Source: JAFGCR01 sp964538225 (lineage in GTDB: Bacteria; Patescibacteriota; Gracilibacteria; UM-FILTER-43-11). Taken from it: a DNA stretch of 29,092 bases. Each line of letters opens with the position of its first letter. Positions within the stretch are counted from its first letter, which is position 1. Shown piece by piece: positions 7,741-15,003 of this stretch. The notes under the pieces are model-generated. The model was given only the letters and a program-made list of their open reading frames with translations, was not told the origin of the DNA and did not search any database. Position numbers and translations under genes: made by a program. The stretch is taken from NCBI GenBank assembly GCA_964538225.1, contig CAZIDW010000011.1, forward strand, positions 1 through 29,092, read 5' to 3'.

Positions 7741-9039
7741 TCAAGAATTGAGGAGGGGATTTTTTGCTTTTTCCAGATAGCGGTTAATGATGCGCACCGC
7801 GTTTTTCACCCCGTTTTCTTTTTGGAGCGCTTTGCCCACAGCGGCTGCTTTCTTCCGCATGCCGTCATCGTTTTCCATAGTACGGATGGCCTTTTCCAGA
7901 CTGCGGACCGTGAGCTGGCTGCGGGTGACCGGCGGGGGGCCGATGCCCAGTTTTTCAATCCGCCGGCCCCAGAAAAACTGGTCGCCCAGGAACGGGATGA
8001 CGAGCATGGGCCGGCCGGATCGGATGGCGGCCGCGGTCGTGCCGGCTCCCCCGTGGTGGATGAGGGCTTTCATGTGGGGGAACAGCCAGTCATGCGGAGC
8101 CCCGTCGATGTTTAAGACCGATTCCGGCAGGCCGCCCTTGCCGAAATCACTCCATCCGGACAGCAGGAGGCCGCGGTTTCCGGTGTTTTTGAGCGCCGTG
8201 ACGGTTTTTCGGGTAATCGTCCTGAGTTCGTTTTCAGACTGTTTAGGCATACTGCCGAACCCGACGTAGACCGGCGGCGGCCCGTTTTTTAAAAATTCGG
8301 CCAGTTTTTCCGGCGGTCTCCAGGTTTCAGGCGTGTCCAGAAACCAGTAGCCCGTCACATGGATCCAGTTGGGCCAACTTTTGGGGCGGGGAAGGACTTT
8401 TGTGCTGTAGCCGTACAGGAACGGCCATTTTTTACGCCGCAGGTATTCAAAAAACGTCTCATCCTGGATCGGCGGCAGGCTGATGTCTTTGCGCCACCGG
8501 TTGACGATTTTCTTTCCTACCCACCAGGCGGACTGTTCCACCAGCCTGTAAGTCATCTTGTTAAATGTTTTACCCAGGCTGTAGGTGAGCGGCAGGAGGG
8601 GGCAGGGGAATTCCTCGGCCTCGGTGAGCGGGTAAAATCCGATATGAAAACAGGGAATATCCTTTTTTTCCGCGATGTGCACCCCCGGCAGAATGGGTAC
8701 GCTCAGAATGGCGTCCGCGTTCCGGCAGGCCTTCAGGCAGTCTTCCCACAAGTTATCGGCAATGGGTTCGATGGCTTTCATGAAGCGCATCAGGCCGGCC
8801 ACAGATTTAAGGGTGTCTTCGCGGGGGACGAGGAAGGCCTGGGCACCTTTTTTCTGGAAGAATTTTTTAAAATCAAACCGGATGGGTAAAAAAGTCAGTC
8901 CGTGGCTTTCCACGAGTTTCCGGTTGGGGCGGTGGGTGGCGATGATAACCCGGTGTCCGCTTTTTTTCAGCCCGCGCCCGAGCGCGACCAGCGGCTGGAC
9001 GTCCCCCCGGGAGCCGATGGCGAGGATTACGATATTCAT
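7741..9039 (-). CDS. GT1 (UGT/MGT-type) glycosyltransferase
   Basis: A 432-residue GT-B fold enzyme of the UDP-glycosyltransferase superfamily related to sterol/lipid glucosyltransferases and antibiotic glycosyltransferases. The N-terminal acceptor domain begins IVILAIGSRGDVQPLVALGRGL, and the C-terminal donor domain carries the signature HHGGAGTT at 328-335 followed by GRPMLVIPFLGDQFFWG, where D and Q contact the sugar. VYVGFGSMPKQ is the usual hinge block. It probably transfers a hexose to a lipid or other small acceptor at the inner face of the membrane; substrate unknown. A perfect AAGGAGG precedes the ATG by only two bases, a short spacing. The gene is divergent from the PH-domain gene at 9134. 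Confidence 0.87.
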   Translation of the reverse strand: MNIVILAIGSRGDVQPLVALGRGLKKSGHRVIIATHRPNRKLVESHGLTFLPIRFDFKKFFQKKGAQAFLVPREDTLKSVAGLMRFMKAIEPIADNLWEDCLKACRNADAILSVPILPGVHIAEKKDIPCFHIGFYPLTEAEEFPCPLLPLTYSLGKTFNKMTYRLVEQSAWWVGKKIVNRWRKDISLPPIQDETFFEYLRRKKWPFLYGYSTKVLPRPKSWPNWIHVTGYWFLDTPETWRPPEKLAEFLKNGPPPVYVGFGSMPKQSENELRTITRKTVTALKNTGNRGLLLSGWSDFGKGGLPESVLNIDGAPHDWLFPHMKALIHHGGAGTTAAAIRSGRPMLVIPFLGDQFFWGRRIEKLGIGPPPVTRSQLTVRSLEKAIRTMENDDGMRKKAAAVGKALQKENGVKNAVRIINRYLEKAKNPLLNS

Positions 9040-9089
9040 ATCCTCCTTAGTTTATCATAATTTTCTCCGGTTTTTGTTTTTATTTCCAT

Positions 9090-9118
9090 TTGCCGTATTA
9101 TCATGATTACAGTATAAT
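9090..9118 (+). promoter_or_regulatory. sigma70-type promoter for the PH-domain gene
   Basis: TTGCCG (9090-9095) and a perfect TATAAT (9113-9118) are 17 bp apart. Transcription would begin near 9125, about ten bases before the ATG at 9134, so the message would be nearly leaderless. Confidence 0.65.
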
Positions 9119-9133
9119 TCAGACCTAATGTAA

Positions 9134-9985
9134 ATGTTTATGGATTCTGAGAAAGACAAGAAACCCGTTGAGGAGATCGATGATAAGATCGAGCGTAAAG
9201 TGGAGGAGAAACTCGACGAAAAGATCGAGCGCAAAGTTGATGAAAAGATGAATGCCAACGATCAGCCGTCCTCCGGCGCGCCGGAGGAAGATGCCCCCGC
9301 AGATACCGAAGAGGCCGAGCCCAGTCCGCCCGGCCGCGCGGAAGAAAAACCCGCGCACAATACGGCTCCCAAAGGCCCGGTGGAAAAGAAGATCGAGGAA
9401 AAAGTGGGCCGGCGCGTGGGGGAAAAGCCATTAGAAAAGATTTTCACCAAAAGCTACACCATGCGGGAGAGCTTTTTTGTGCTGGTGGGGCGCATCCTGC
9501 TGGCGGAGATCGTGTTCGGGGTCATCTATGCCATTCTGTCTCTGCTTTTAAAACCCGAGCCCCTCCCGCCCGGAACCGCGGCATTGGTCACCACCACCAC
9601 AGAGACCGCGGACATCTCGTATTACCTGTCCGTCTTTACCTGGCTCAATATCCTCAACATCGCGGTGGTCATCCTCATCCTGCTCGTTTGGTACAACCGG
9701 CGGTATATCATCTCCCCGCAGGAGGTGTATTACGTGCGCGGGATCATCCTGCGCCGGAAGGACGTGTACCACATCCAGGCCATGGTGGCCGTACGGGTGC
9801 GCCAGGGGGTCTTCGGCCGGATTTTCGGTTTCGGCACTATCCGCCTGGAAAGTCCGCTCCTTAAAAAAGACGTCTTTATCCGTAATATTCAGAATCCCCA
9901 CAAACACGCCCAGGTCATCGAGAATCAGCGCGTAAAAAGTATCAAGAGCATCGTTACGGAAAGCGTCATCCCCAAGCCCAGCTGA
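9134..9985 (+). CDS. bacterial PH-domain (bPH2/DUF304) membrane protein
   Basis: A 283-residue protein. Residues 1-100 are highly charged and low in complexity, with internal repeats of the type DEKIERKVDEK (the DNA is also repeated), predicted to be helical or coiled coil. Two hydrophobic helices follow at about 112-136 (FFVLVGRILLAEIVFGVIYAIL) and about 165-186 (LSVFTWLNILNIAVVILILLVW). The C-terminal 95 residues carry the bacterial PH-like fold (YYVRGIILRRKDVYHIQAMVAV...FGFGTIRLES). Two helices followed by bPH2 is typical of YdbS/YdbT-like proteins, whose role is unclear. ATG at 9140 is an alternative start two codons later. Confidence 0.75.
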   Translation: MFMDSEKDKKPVEEIDDKIERKVEEKLDEKIERKVDEKMNANDQPSSGAPEEDAPADTEEAEPSPPGRAEEKPAHNTAPKGPVEKKIEEKVGRRVGEKPLEKIFTKSYTMRESFFVLVGRILLAEIVFGVIYAILSLLLKPEPLPPGTAALVTTTTETADISYYLSVFTWLNILNIAVVILILLVWYNRRYIISPQEVYYVRGIILRRKDVYHIQAMVAVRVRQGVFGRIFGFGTIRLESPLLKKDVFIRNIQNPHKHAQVIENQRVKSIKSIVTESVIPKPS

Positions 9986-10026
9986 TTGACATCTGACACC
10001 TGACAGCTGACACCTGACATCTGATT

Positions 10027-10176
10027 GACATCTAATCAACAGCAGTACGCATGTGCGCAATGTACGCATGTGCGCACCTGTGTAGGCCTGAAAGGCCGCG
10101 CACTCGCGCACCATAAATAATCAAATAATCAGCAATCCACTAGAAGTCCATCAGAAATCCACCAGTAATTTAACCC
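10027..10176 (-). repeat. 150-bp inverted repeat element, copy B
   Basis: Reverse complement of 3661-3810 with three mismatches. On its left side, 9983-10030 is a run of TGACATCTGACACCTGACAGC-like words. It sits between the PH-domain gene and the small gene at 10183. With copy A it brackets 6.2 kb in opposite orientation. Confidence 0.9.
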
Positions 10177-10182
10177 CAAATT

Positions 10183-10350
10183 ATGCCCTGGTCCAAAGAC
10201 AATTACCCGGATTCCATGAAATCCCTGCCCGCCAAGACGCGGAAAAAAGCCATCGAGATTGCCAATGCCATGCTCCGGGACGGCGAAGACGAAGGCAAAG
10301 CCATCCGCGTGGCTATCCATCAGGCGAAACAATGGGCGGAGGGGAAGTAA
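10183..10350 (+). CDS. small YdaT N-terminal/ChaB-like protein
   Basis: A 55-residue protein, MPWSKDNYPDSMKSLPAKTR... ending KQWAEGK. The opening MPWsxxxYPdSMKxLP, followed by a helix-loop-helix with KAIEIANAML and DEGKAIRVAIHQAKQWAE, matches the N-terminal half of Bacillus YdaT-like proteins and is reminiscent of the ChaB fold. Function is unknown; relatives are linked to general stress. The partner DUF2188 domain, fused C-terminally in YdaT as I recall, is encoded separately at 12918-13151. It starts 6 bp after repeat copy B, and the 42-bp repeat begins 21 bp after its stop. Confidence 0.8.
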   Translation: MPWSKDNYPDSMKSLPAKTRKKAIEIANAMLRDGEDEGKAIRVAIHQAKQWAEGK

Positions 10351-10371
10351 AAAGCGCTATTACGCGATACG

Positions 10372-10413
10372 GATTTTCGGGTGAGGTTTTTTATGGGGCG
10401 GGGGAGTGATAAC
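10372..10413 (+). repeat. 42-bp direct repeat, copy 1
   Basis: Identical over 42 bp to 13298-13339. The sequence is G-rich on the plus strand (contains GGGGCGGGGGAGTGATAAC) and in both copies runs straight into the left arm of an attC-like fold-back. Confidence 0.9.
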
Positions 10414-10559
10414 GTTCCTGCGTAAGCGATGTTTGCCACTGATACAATATGCCGACCTGTCCGTCCGTAGCAATGCGAAGGCGGGAGGCTTACCAGTGGC
10501 AAACATGACCGGAGGCTTACTGTAAGGGGAACCATAGAGCCGCATACAGAGTGTTATGT
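10407..10559. repeat. attC-like fold-back site 1 (153 bp)
   Basis: The ends TGATAAC and GTTATGT pair through ATAAC/GTTAT. Moving inward, GTTCC pairs with GGAAC, GTAAGC with GCTTAC, and ATGTTTGCCACTG perfectly with CAGTGGCAAACAT. Interrupted stems that get tighter toward the centre, with core-like ends, are the architecture of integron attC sites. No coding frame is convincing within it. A covariance-model search would be needed for proof. Confidence 0.55.
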
Positions 10560-10581
10560 AAAGAATCCGATTACTTATTTT

Positions 10582-11604
10582 TTATGGCCTTCCCCCGGGA
10601 ACACTCGCAGGCGACCCGTCTTGCTGTTGTCCTGTTTCTTCATTTTCAACTTCCACTTCACTCTCGTCATCCTCACCAACATCTTTCGGTCTGAATCCTG
10701 ACTCCGGCGTGCCGCCTTTTTGGTCGTCCGCGCCCGGGCCAACACGGCCAGGGGTATCAGCAGGTAAGGACTGCTTCACGCGTTCTGCATTTTGTATCGC
10801 CCGATTGATGCCGTCTTGTGCCTGCGACGGAACTTTTGATTTCACATCCTGCAACACTTGGAGGTGGTGCTCAGTGGCGCGTTCAACAAGCGTGCGCACT
10901 TCTGTTTCGCCGGTACCAAGTCCTTGGGCTATTTGCGAAATTTCCTCTCCAAACGCGGCATACTGTCCATATTCATCAAGTGCCTCCTCTACTTCTTCGG
11001 CTTCTTCTTCATCGTCCCCGCCGCGTTCTGCTTTGGCCTGTGCCGCTCGCAAGCGCCCTTCGGCCGCCGCCGCGAAAATACCAGCCGCGCGTTCAGGATC
11101 TCGCTGGGCGATACCTCGCAGTGCTTCAAGCTGGCCGGTCATCGTTCGTTCTTTGGCCGCACGCACACGTTCGCGAGCCTGCTCGGGCACGCGCTCAAGC
11201 ACTTGGTCAAGCGCGGAAAGATGTCGCGTTGTTGCGTCTGTCACTTCGGCCTCAAGATCAATCTCTCCCGTGCGTCCGGCGCGCTCTTTTGCCTCGGCAA
11301 ACTGTTCTTCGTACAGTTCGACTGCTTCTGTTGTATTTTCGTCATCCTGCCGTTCGGCGAGCACTTGTGCTTCCGCTAGTCGCTCCTCAGCAAGTGCGAG
11401 ATAGCGCTGTGCTTTGTTGGCTTCGCCAAATGTAAAGAATGTGCCGACACCCTCAAAGAAGCGGTCAAGGAAGAATATCGGGCTTCCGGGTGTTGTTCCT
11501 GCCGATGGTAAATTATTTGTTTGCGCGTTTGCCGTGCCGAAGAATAAAAATACTCCGAGCACAACAACTGTAATAAATTTTTTACTCATAATTTTACTTT
11601 TCAT
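10582..11604 (-). CDS. exported DUF5667-like helical protein
   Basis: A 340-residue exported protein. Residues 1-27 are a signal peptide ending ANAQ (an alternative ATG five codons later at 11589 leaves the signal intact). The mature N-terminus LPSAGTTPGSPIFFLDRFFE is the usual DUF5667 entry, followed by long amphipathic, alanine/glutamate/arginine-rich helices (for example KAQRYLALAEERLAEAQVLA) to about residue 280, then a disordered acidic tail. DUF5667 proteins are common in CPR and some Gram-positive bacteria; function unknown, possibly cell-envelope scaffolds. It lies between fold-back site 1 and the toxin-antitoxin operon, co-oriented with the latter. Confidence 0.75.
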   Translation of the reverse strand: MKSKIMSKKFITVVVLGVFLFFGTANAQTNNLPSAGTTPGSPIFFLDRFFEGVGTFFTFGEANKAQRYLALAEERLAEAQVLAERQDDENTTEAVELYEEQFAEAKERAGRTGEIDLEAEVTDATTRHLSALDQVLERVPEQARERVRAAKERTMTGQLEALRGIAQRDPERAAGIFAAAAEGRLRAAQAKAERGGDDEEEAEEVEEALDEYGQYAAFGEEISQIAQGLGTGETEVRTLVERATEHHLQVLQDVKSKVPSQAQDGINRAIQNAERVKQSLPADTPGRVGPGADDQKGGTPESGFRPKDVGEDDESEVEVENEETGQQQDGSPASVPGGRP

Positions 11605-11787
11605 AATATTAAATTTTTAAGAAATAAACCTAATATATAGTACACAAAAATCAGTATAGCTGTTACATTGTTTTTTCAATCAACTAGGCCCGTACTATAA
11701 ACCAGACTGGTGTCTGATGTGCATAAAATTAAGAACTAAGGTTATTAAATTGCACCTTAGCGTCCTAATTCGTTTCTGAATTCAGTC

Positions 11788-12123
11788 TTATATGCTGAAA
11801 TGTTTTTTGAGGTAATTTCCAATTTCATCCATTATTTCACTTTCTGCCTCACCTATTTTTCTGATGAAACGAAAATGATCAAAAGCATGAATTGCTTCCA
11901 CTTTAACGATTGAATCTGAAAACAGGCTATTCTTTTTACTTTTCTTTATGAGTAAATCATCAGCCCTCTTATTTTTTAGGTTGGAGGTAAGCGGCATAAC
12001 TGTAATCAAATTACTGCTTTTAAGCGTTTCGTCTGACTGGATTACGATGGCAGGCCTTTCCTTCTGGAACTCATGACCAACACTCGGATTAAAATCGACT
12101 AAGTAGATATCACCATGCTTCAT
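11788..12123 (-). CDS. PemK/MazF-family toxin
   Basis: A 111-residue endoribonuclease toxin of the MazF/PemK fold. The N-terminal MKHGDIYLVDFNPSVGHEFQKERPAIVIQSDE block carries the family's GxxR/RPxxV core, and the SDSIVKVEAIHAFDHFRF stretch matches the later conserved block. MazF-type toxins cleave RNA at short sequences and arrest translation. The ATG overlaps the TGA of the upstream Panacea-domain gene (positions 12120-12123), a coupled arrangement in which the antitoxin is translated first. The 180-bp region downstream up to the DUF5667 gene is AT-rich and holds no gene I can support. Confidence 0.9.
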   Translation of the reverse strand: MKHGDIYLVDFNPSVGHEFQKERPAIVIQSDETLKSSNLITVMPLTSNLKNKRADDLLIKKSKKNSLFSDSIVKVEAIHAFDHFRFIRKIGEAESEIMDEIGNYLKKHFSI

Positions 12124-12908
12124 CTGTTCTTTAGGTTCTGATAGTAAAGTTGCTCCTCTTCGGCCATCGGCCCAAGGTATTCCAGAATATCACCAGCTGA
12201 AGCATCTATCCACATTTGATCTGCATTGGTCTGCGCGTAAGGCTGTGATCGCTGAAAAACCAATGAATAATCTATATCCGCCTGGTCTTCAGTGGCAATC
12301 CAGGGGACATCTGCATGGGAATAAGCGCTAAGTTCACTGGCATTTTTATCACTAAGACGCGTTAGGACGTCATCAATATGTTCTTTTTCTTTCGCGCTGA
12401 AAAAATCCAGATCAGGACGACGGTGGGGCAGATATTTCTTTTGATCATATCGGAAATATCTGCTTTTAACCTGTTCAAGCTCGCCTGCCTGACTCATTTC
12501 ATCCGCAATAGATTTAAATTGCCTGGGTGTAGGCCCCCGAATATTTTTCTTATAGGTAGCGCCGGAAACAGACCGTCCATATTTTTCATAGAAATCGAAA
12601 TCAATAAAATATAGCAACTTATACAGTGCGGTTTCACCAATATCGGGTTTCGCGCCAATCCGTTCGAGTACATAAAGTAAAAGTTCCTTAAATTTTTGTG
12701 GTTCGAATTTTGATGCATTCTGTTTTTTTGTACCAGTCTTTTTTTTGCCTGATAATTCAAATAATCCAGCAATAATACGTGCCTGAGATACCGTCGGTTC
12801 CTTATCACCCCTTTCAATCTGAATATACGTTGGGCGTGATACACCCAGTTTCTCAGCCATTTCTGCTTGTGTGAGCCCTTGCTTTTGGCGAGCTTGTCTA
12901 AGATTCAT
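12120..12908 (-). CDS. XRE HTH plus Panacea (DUF4065) antitoxin
   Basis: A 262-residue two-domain protein. Residues 3-52 are a Xre/Cro helix-turn-helix (RQARQKQGLTQAEMAEKLGVSRPTYIQIERG). From about residue 70 a SocA/Panacea domain follows, with the diagnostic stretch ETALYKLLYFIDFDFYEKYGRSVSGATY followed by RGPTPRQF. Panacea is a promiscuous antitoxin domain that neutralises unrelated toxins by direct binding; here the partner is a PemK/MazF toxin encoded immediately downstream with a 4-bp overlap. The HTH probably binds the operon promoter at 13179-13218 and gives autoregulation, which is inferred from its position and the palindrome there. Confidence 0.9.
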   Translation of the reverse strand: MNLRQARQKQGLTQAEMAEKLGVSRPTYIQIERGDKEPTVSQARIIAGLFELSGKKKTGTKKQNASKFEPQKFKELLLYVLERIGAKPDIGETALYKLLYFIDFDFYEKYGRSVSGATYKKNIRGPTPRQFKSIADEMSQAGELEQVKSRYFRYDQKKYLPHRRPDLDFFSAKEKEHIDDVLTRLSDKNASELSAYSHADVPWIATEDQADIDYSLVFQRSQPYAQTNADQMWIDASAGDILEYLGPMAEEEQLYYQNLKNR

Positions 12909-12917
12909 GTTTTCAAG

Positions 12918-13151
12918 TTATCCTTTTGGTGGAAACCTGTCTAGTGGTGGCGGATGGGAATTCTTTTCGCGGATTCTGCCATCACGCCCCTGCACAATCA
13001 CTTCGCCGCCTTGATTAAGCCCGACTTCACGGGCAACATTAAAGCCTTCTTTTTGCGTATCCGTTTTTTTGATCGACCTTTTGGCGCCTGGCCGGTGTAG
13101 GCGCCAGCCGTCTTTCGCCGGAGAAACCCAGATTTGCTTGTTTTTACGCAT
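12918..13151 (-). CDS. DUF2188 domain protein
   Basis: A 77-residue protein whose residues 5-60 match the DUF2188 pattern: WVSPAKDGWRLHRPGAKRS (usual 'v.p...gW.vk..g..ra'), then TQKEGFNVAREVGLNQGGEVIVQGRDGRIREK, and a DRFPPKG tail typical of the family. These small beta-alpha proteins have no known biochemical function. It is the first gene of the DUF2188-Panacea-PemK operon, with the next start 9 bp after its stop, so it is co-transcribed with the toxin-antitoxin pair. Confidence 0.85.
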   Translation of the reverse strand: MRKNKQIWVSPAKDGWRLHRPGAKRSIKKTDTQKEGFNVAREVGLNQGGEVIVQGRDGRIREKNSHPPPLDRFPPKG

Positions 13152-13178
13152 TTTAAAGATAAATTATCTATGTTCTTC

Positions 13179-13218
13179 ATTTTAGAGGGGATTTTGAAAA
13201 ATGTCAATATTTTTGACA
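13179..13218 (-). promoter_or_regulatory. promoter and operator-like palindrome of the toxin-antitoxin operon
   Basis: On the minus strand a perfect TTGACA (13207-13202) and TAAAAT (13184-13179) are separated by exactly 17 bp. The -35 is half of the palindrome TGTCAATATTTTTGACA (13202-13218), and a third TTGACA half-site lies at 13241-13246. Repressor binding there would cover the -35; the HTH antitoxin is the obvious candidate, by inference. Confidence 0.7.
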
Positions 13219-13297
13219 AATTTATTAAAAAATAAAAAAATTGACATTTAGATGCCGACAGTTATATCTATGCTTAATACACTTACCATGCAATATT

Positions 13298-13339
13298 GAT
13301 TTTCGGGTGAGGTTTTTTATGGGGCGGGGGAGTGATAAC
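13298..13339 (+). repeat. 42-bp direct repeat, copy 2
   Basis: Identical to 10372-10413 and likewise joined to a fold-back site. The 13152-13490 stretch contains the operon promoter, this repeat, the fold-back at 13333-13422 and a further hairpin near 13434-13470 (CTGAAATTT...AAATTTCAG); no gene is seen in it. Confidence 0.9.
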
Positions 13340-13422
13340 ATCAGGATTTAGAGAAGTTTGGCGTAGCCAAATTTGGGTGTAAGAAACTGCAAGTTTCTGG
13401 AACCTCTAAATCCTTGTTATAT
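13333..13422. repeat. attC-like fold-back site 2 (90 bp)
   Basis: Core-like ends TGATAAC and GTTATAT pair through ATAAC/GTTAT, and GGATTTAGAG pairs perfectly with CTCTAAATCC. Smaller hairpins TTTGGC/GCCAAA and GAAACT/AGTTTC occupy the central part. The size and nested structure fit an integron attC site. Confidence 0.55.
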
Positions 13423-13490
13423 TCCCCGAAGGGCTGAAATTTAGTGTAACGTCCCGAAGGAAAATTTCAGAGTATTCTTTTTACCCCGTT

Positions 13491-13877
13491 CTAATTAAAC
13501 TCATTATTAAATTCAATTAAATTATCTAAAGAAATAAATTTCTTTGGATATCCATCTAATCCCATATCGTTTGTTGGTTCAGAAAAATAGATTGGCTTCT
13601 TTAAGGCAAGAGCATAACCTAGCTCTATTTTACAACTTGTCCCCATATAACCCTCAGGCAACATAAAATATACTGCATCTGCTTCTTCAACTGCTCTGTA
13701 ATGATCCCAAGCCAATTTATTTTTTTCTTCGATTGTTAAAGCAACATCTTTATCTTCAGAACTATAATCCAAATTTGGAAATAATGGTTGATATCCCAAA
13801 TTTTCTAACTCTTTCATAGTTGCTTTAACTAAACTAAGAAATTTCATACTTGAACCAATAACGATTTTTTTACTCAT
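13491..13877 (-). CDS. nucleoside 2-deoxyribosyltransferase-like protein
   Basis: A 128-residue Rossmann-like protein: opening MSKKIVIGSSMKFLSLVKATMKEL, then AVEEADAVYFMLPEGYMGTSCKIELGYALALKKPIYF, in which the GTxxEIGYAxALgKPI block is typical of the nucleoside 2-deoxyribosyltransferase/DUF4406 superfamily. Such proteins cleave or transfer nucleoside bases, and some act in nucleotide-signalling defence, but no specific activity can be claimed. A 17-bp perfect inverted repeat (AAATTCAATTAAATTAT) lies inside the 3' end of the gene (13509-13525) and at the start codon (13876-13892). It is the leftmost gene of the cassette-like array. Confidence 0.65.
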   Translation of the reverse strand: MSKKIVIGSSMKFLSLVKATMKELENLGYQPLFPNLDYSSEDKDVALTIEEKNKLAWDHYRAVEEADAVYFMLPEGYMGTSCKIELGYALALKKPIYFSEPTNDMGLDGYPKKFISLDNLIEFNNEFN

Positions 13878-13943
13878 AATTTAATTGAATTTTTAGTTTA
13901 TTAAATAGTTTTCTATCTTAGGGGCAAAAAGAATATGGCGTAC

Positions 13944-14028
13944 AACGTTTCGGGCTATAAGAAGTTGCATGGCGTTACAATTTGGAGCGGTAGCGACCTC
14001 AACGCCGTGCAATTTGGATGAGCGAGCG
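13944..14028 (+). repeat. 85-bp array repeat, left arm, copy 1
   Basis: Matches 18870-18954 with three differences. It begins AACGTTTCGGGCTATAAG and contains a strong hairpin TTGCATGGCGTT/AACGCCGTGCAA. The outer part CGGGCTATAAGA is complementary to TCTTATAGCCCG at 14371-14382, on the far side of the gene 14040-14345; end 7-mers GTACAAC (13940-13946) and GTTGTAC (14384-14390) are also complementary. Confidence 0.85.
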
Positions 14029-14039
14029 ACTAAATAAAA

Positions 14040-14345
14040 TTATTTCGCTTTATGATGTTTTTGGTAATATTTTATATTGGCTTTATCTCCATAAACTCTA
14101 AATTTTGCCACCAGTATGGAGACAATTATTAGACTAATTCCAATTTTCCATTCCATAAAGAGGTAGACTATACCACCAATCATTAAATAGCCTGATATTG
14201 CACTTAACAAAAATGAAGGTCCTAGTGGTATCGCATGGAATAATGTACCAATTACAAAAATAACTATTGCTATCTTCCAGTTTATAAAAATAAAAACTAA
14301 GCTAGTTATTATTAGTAAATATTTGATAATTCTTAATGTCTTCAT
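14040..14345 (-). CDS. small hypothetical membrane protein
   Basis: A 101-residue, very hydrophobic protein with about three to four membrane helices (KYLLIITSLVFIFINW, IAIVIFVIGTLFHAIPL, FLLSAISGYLMIGGIVYLFM, IGISLIIVSILV) and a basic C-terminal tail. Family not recognised. Its stop codon lies inside, and its ATG directly abuts, the two halves of an 18-bp perfect inverted repeat (ACTAAATAAAATTATTTC at 14029-14046; complement at 14346-14363), so the gene fits exactly between the repeat arms. The unit as a whole is nested inside an attC-like stem. Confidence 0.65.
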   Translation of the reverse strand: MKTLRIIKYLLIITSLVFIFINWKIAIVIFVIGTLFHAIPLGPSFLLSAISGYLMIGGIVYLFMEWKIGISLIIVSILVAKFRVYGDKANIKYYQKHHKAK

Positions 14346-14389
14346 GAAATAATTTTATTTAGTGAGCGAATCTTATAGCCCGGGTTGTA
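14346..14389 (+). repeat. 44-bp array repeat, right arm, copy 1
   Basis: Matches 19452-19495 with one difference. It contains the inverted partner of the inner repeat (GAAATAATTTTATTTAGT) and TCTTATAGCCCGGGTTGTA, the partner of the outer stem of the left arm. Confidence 0.85.
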
Positions 14390-14445
14390 CAATGTATGTT
14401 TTCTTTTTTGCTCACTAGAGCCACTTTTTGTGAGAAAAATTTGAT

Positions 14446-14928
14446 TCATTCCTTATCTACAACTTTGAACTTGCTTAATCCTGATTGGAATGCTGAGTCA
14501 ATTATTTTGCAGTGCTCAACATACCATGTCATCGCTAAAGTTTTTTGTATAGGATCGAAGTCTTTATCAAATAGGAAATCTTTCTTAAAAAATTTATGAT
14601 TTTCCGGTGATAAATCTTTGAAAAAATCACCCACCTTTTTAAACTCTTCTAAAGAAATGGCCATATAAATTGTAACGTCGCCATCTTCTTTAATATCATA
14701 GTTATTCACCACGTAAGTCGTAAGAGCATACAATTTCGGCTTATCGAACCCATGTTTCTCAAGTAGATCGTAAAGATGCTGAGCTAACATTATAGTCTGC
14801 TCTTTTTTAGTTAGAATGACATTGTTGTCCTGATCTCTCAGATCGTCTTTAATAACATTACTTATCGTTGCATGGTACAAACCTGTGACCATTTCTTCTG
14901 ATGAAATTTTCTTCTTAAAGAAAGTCAT
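14446..14928 (-). CDS. hypothetical protein
   Basis: A 160-residue, mostly helical, charged, presumably cytosolic protein (MTFFKKKISSEEMVTGLYHA...). I recognise no family, and no catalytic motif or membrane segment is evident. The gene is enclosed by a perfect 25-bp inverted repeat at 14423-14447 and 14944-14968, the left arm overlapping its stop codon and the right arm lying 15 bp upstream of its ATG. It is AT-rich like the rest of the array. Confidence 0.65.
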   Translation of the reverse strand: MTFFKKKISSEEMVTGLYHATISNVIKDDLRDQDNNVILTKKEQTIMLAQHLYDLLEKHGFDKPKLYALTTYVVNNYDIKEDGDVTIYMAISLEEFKKVGDFFKDLSPENHKFFKKDFLFDKDFDPIQKTLAMTWYVEHCKIIDSAFQSGLSKFKVVDKE

Positions 14929-15003
14929 AAATTTTTTGGGTTAGAATCAAATTTTTCTCACAAAAAGTATAAGGCGATAGCCTTAAAAAAGGAAACATAT
15001 TTC

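Noticed and set aside
10709..11435. Long plus-strand open frames antisense to the DUF5667 gene
   Set aside because: They are shadows of a repetitive, alanine/glutamate/arginine-rich coding sequence on the minus strand and show serine/arginine-rich, unnatural composition.
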